This document shows, in pieces, positions 63,310-64,000 of a DNA stretch of 64,000 nucleotides. The notes below the pieces were generated by a model that worked only from the letters and a program-made list of their open reading frames with translations, had not been told where the DNA came from and made no database searches. This stretch comes from Pseudogymnoascus destructans. Taxonomy: Eukaryota > Ascomycota > Leotiomycetes > Thelebolales > Thelebolaceae. Numbering within the stretch: the first letter of the stretch is position 1; the number at the start of each line of letters is the position of its first letter. The position numbers were made by a program, and so were the translations under genes. The stretch is from NCBI RefSeq assembly GCF_001641265.1, contig NW_020167536.1, positions 496,001-560,000 of the forward strand. The letters run 5' to 3'.

Positions 63310-64000
63310 TGTAATGGTGGGTGCACCAGATGTGAGAATCTAGCCACCCAAGGAAGGGATGATTTTACTAAGACAACACACTGTCTTAGGAAACAGAGCC
63401 AAAGGGTTGTAGCTTAGACTATTCCACAACGCAGCAATCAGGTGTGTGATGTAGTGAAGTGGTTCAGACAAGTTGCAACAAATGTTGAGTCTGGGAACTC
63501 AGGGGTAAGTCAGAGGTTAACACCTCACTGACTTTTCAGAAACAAGGAGTAACAAGATGAATGCTTGGAAGCTTGTAAAAGACGTGGAAGTATGTGATAG
63601 TCGATTTACTGTATTGCCTGCTTGCCCTTTCTTAAGGAAAGGGCAATCCTATTTATGCCAAAGGAGTGTAGTTCTCTCATTTTCCATGACTTTCCATGAC
63701 TAACCAGGCTTGGTAAATGTATTAGAAATCAAGTGCGACCCACAACTAGCTTGCTAATCATGTAGTGAACGTAAGAGAATCCCATAGAACCATCTCTTGG
63801 GTTCCTAGCCTATAGGAAGTGAAAAGGAGGTCCAAGGTCAGAGTACCTATAGATAAATTATGTCATAACTTAACCAATCTTGTGGGTAACTAAGGAGCGA
63901 TGACGTGTAATGAATCATAGAGGGTTGTAGAAGCTTCTAGAGCTATCGTTCATGTTCCTAGGCCTCTAGTTGGTAGAGATATGCCATGTGGTAGTATTGG
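63310..64000 (+). mobile_element. LTR-1 copy, running off the window
   Basis: It starts TGTAATGGTGGGTGCACC directly after GGAGT inside copy B, and matches the 10776 copy through the window end. At least 691 of 937 bp are visible. Whether this is a solo LTR or the 5' LTR of a full retrotransposon cannot be seen. Confidence 0.92.

Noticed and set aside
1..64000. tRNA, rRNA and snRNA genes
   Set aside because: Scanned by eye for tRNA B-box-like GGTTCGAATCC patterns with a matching acceptor stem; only isolated partial matches (for example near 55370) without a cloverleaf. A tRNAscan-type run would be decisive.

Overview
The window is nuclear DNA from a filamentous ascomycete (Pezizomycotina). 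The evidence is compact genes with 49-214 nt GT-AG introns and CTAAC/CTGAC-like branch sites, a CYP51 sterol demethylase, an ENA-type cation ATPase, an MPH1 helicase, fungus-only families (DUF3074, SAM-PH, BAH-PHD), and pogo/Fot, hAT and Ty3 chromovirus transposons, one of which carries transition mutations that look like RIP. A leotiomycete is plausible from the overall look of CYP51 but was not tested.

Layout. 0.7-9.1 kb holds four genes: a SAM-PH protein (+), molybdenum cofactor sulfurase (-), a SOD-fold mitoribosomal protein (+) and a zinc alcohol dehydrogenase (-). 9.7-12.5 kb is a transposon nest: hAT-like ends around a decayed Fot-like element, which itself holds a solo LTR. 12.8-17.3 kb carries an FMN 2-hydroxyacid oxidase/lactate monooxygenase-like enzyme and a type II membrane glycosyltransferase. 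18.2-23.9 kb is a second, larger nest with hAT-like ends and an 8-bp direct flank, filled with chromovirus gag/pol pieces, a solo LTR and several copies of the LTR seen at 10.8 kb. 25-29.3 kb carries a serine-rich conserved protein and a SWIM zinc-finger protein. 31.9-58.6 kb is the gene-rich core: CYP51, a DUF3074 protein, ADE8, lumazine synthase, MPH1, an ENA ATPase, a BAH-PHD protein, ATP synthase gamma, DNA topoisomerase I and an extended SDR. 59.1-64.0 kb is a third nest: a complete, apparently intact Fot-like transposon, a fragment of a related one, a hAT fragment with a foldback MITE in its intron, a second Fot-like copy, and an LTR that runs off the window.

The host genes are mostly unrelated housekeeping functions (Moco maturation, purine and riboflavin synthesis, ergosterol, respiration, DNA topology and repair, ion export) and do not form an evident cluster. 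Several are divergently paired over short shared promoters (Mo-cofactor sulfurase/SOD-fold protein, CYP51/DUF3074, ADE8/RIB4, ATP3/TOP1).

The most unusual content is in the mobile DNA. Six TA-flanked elements share one terminal design, a tandem pair of a 9-10 bp word after an ACGTAC/ACGTAT-type tip. The word differs between elements, but the two copies within each element match or nearly match. Separately, three host genes carry four -1 frame breaks, three of them at long G/C homopolymers, which may be base-calling contractions rather than true mutations.
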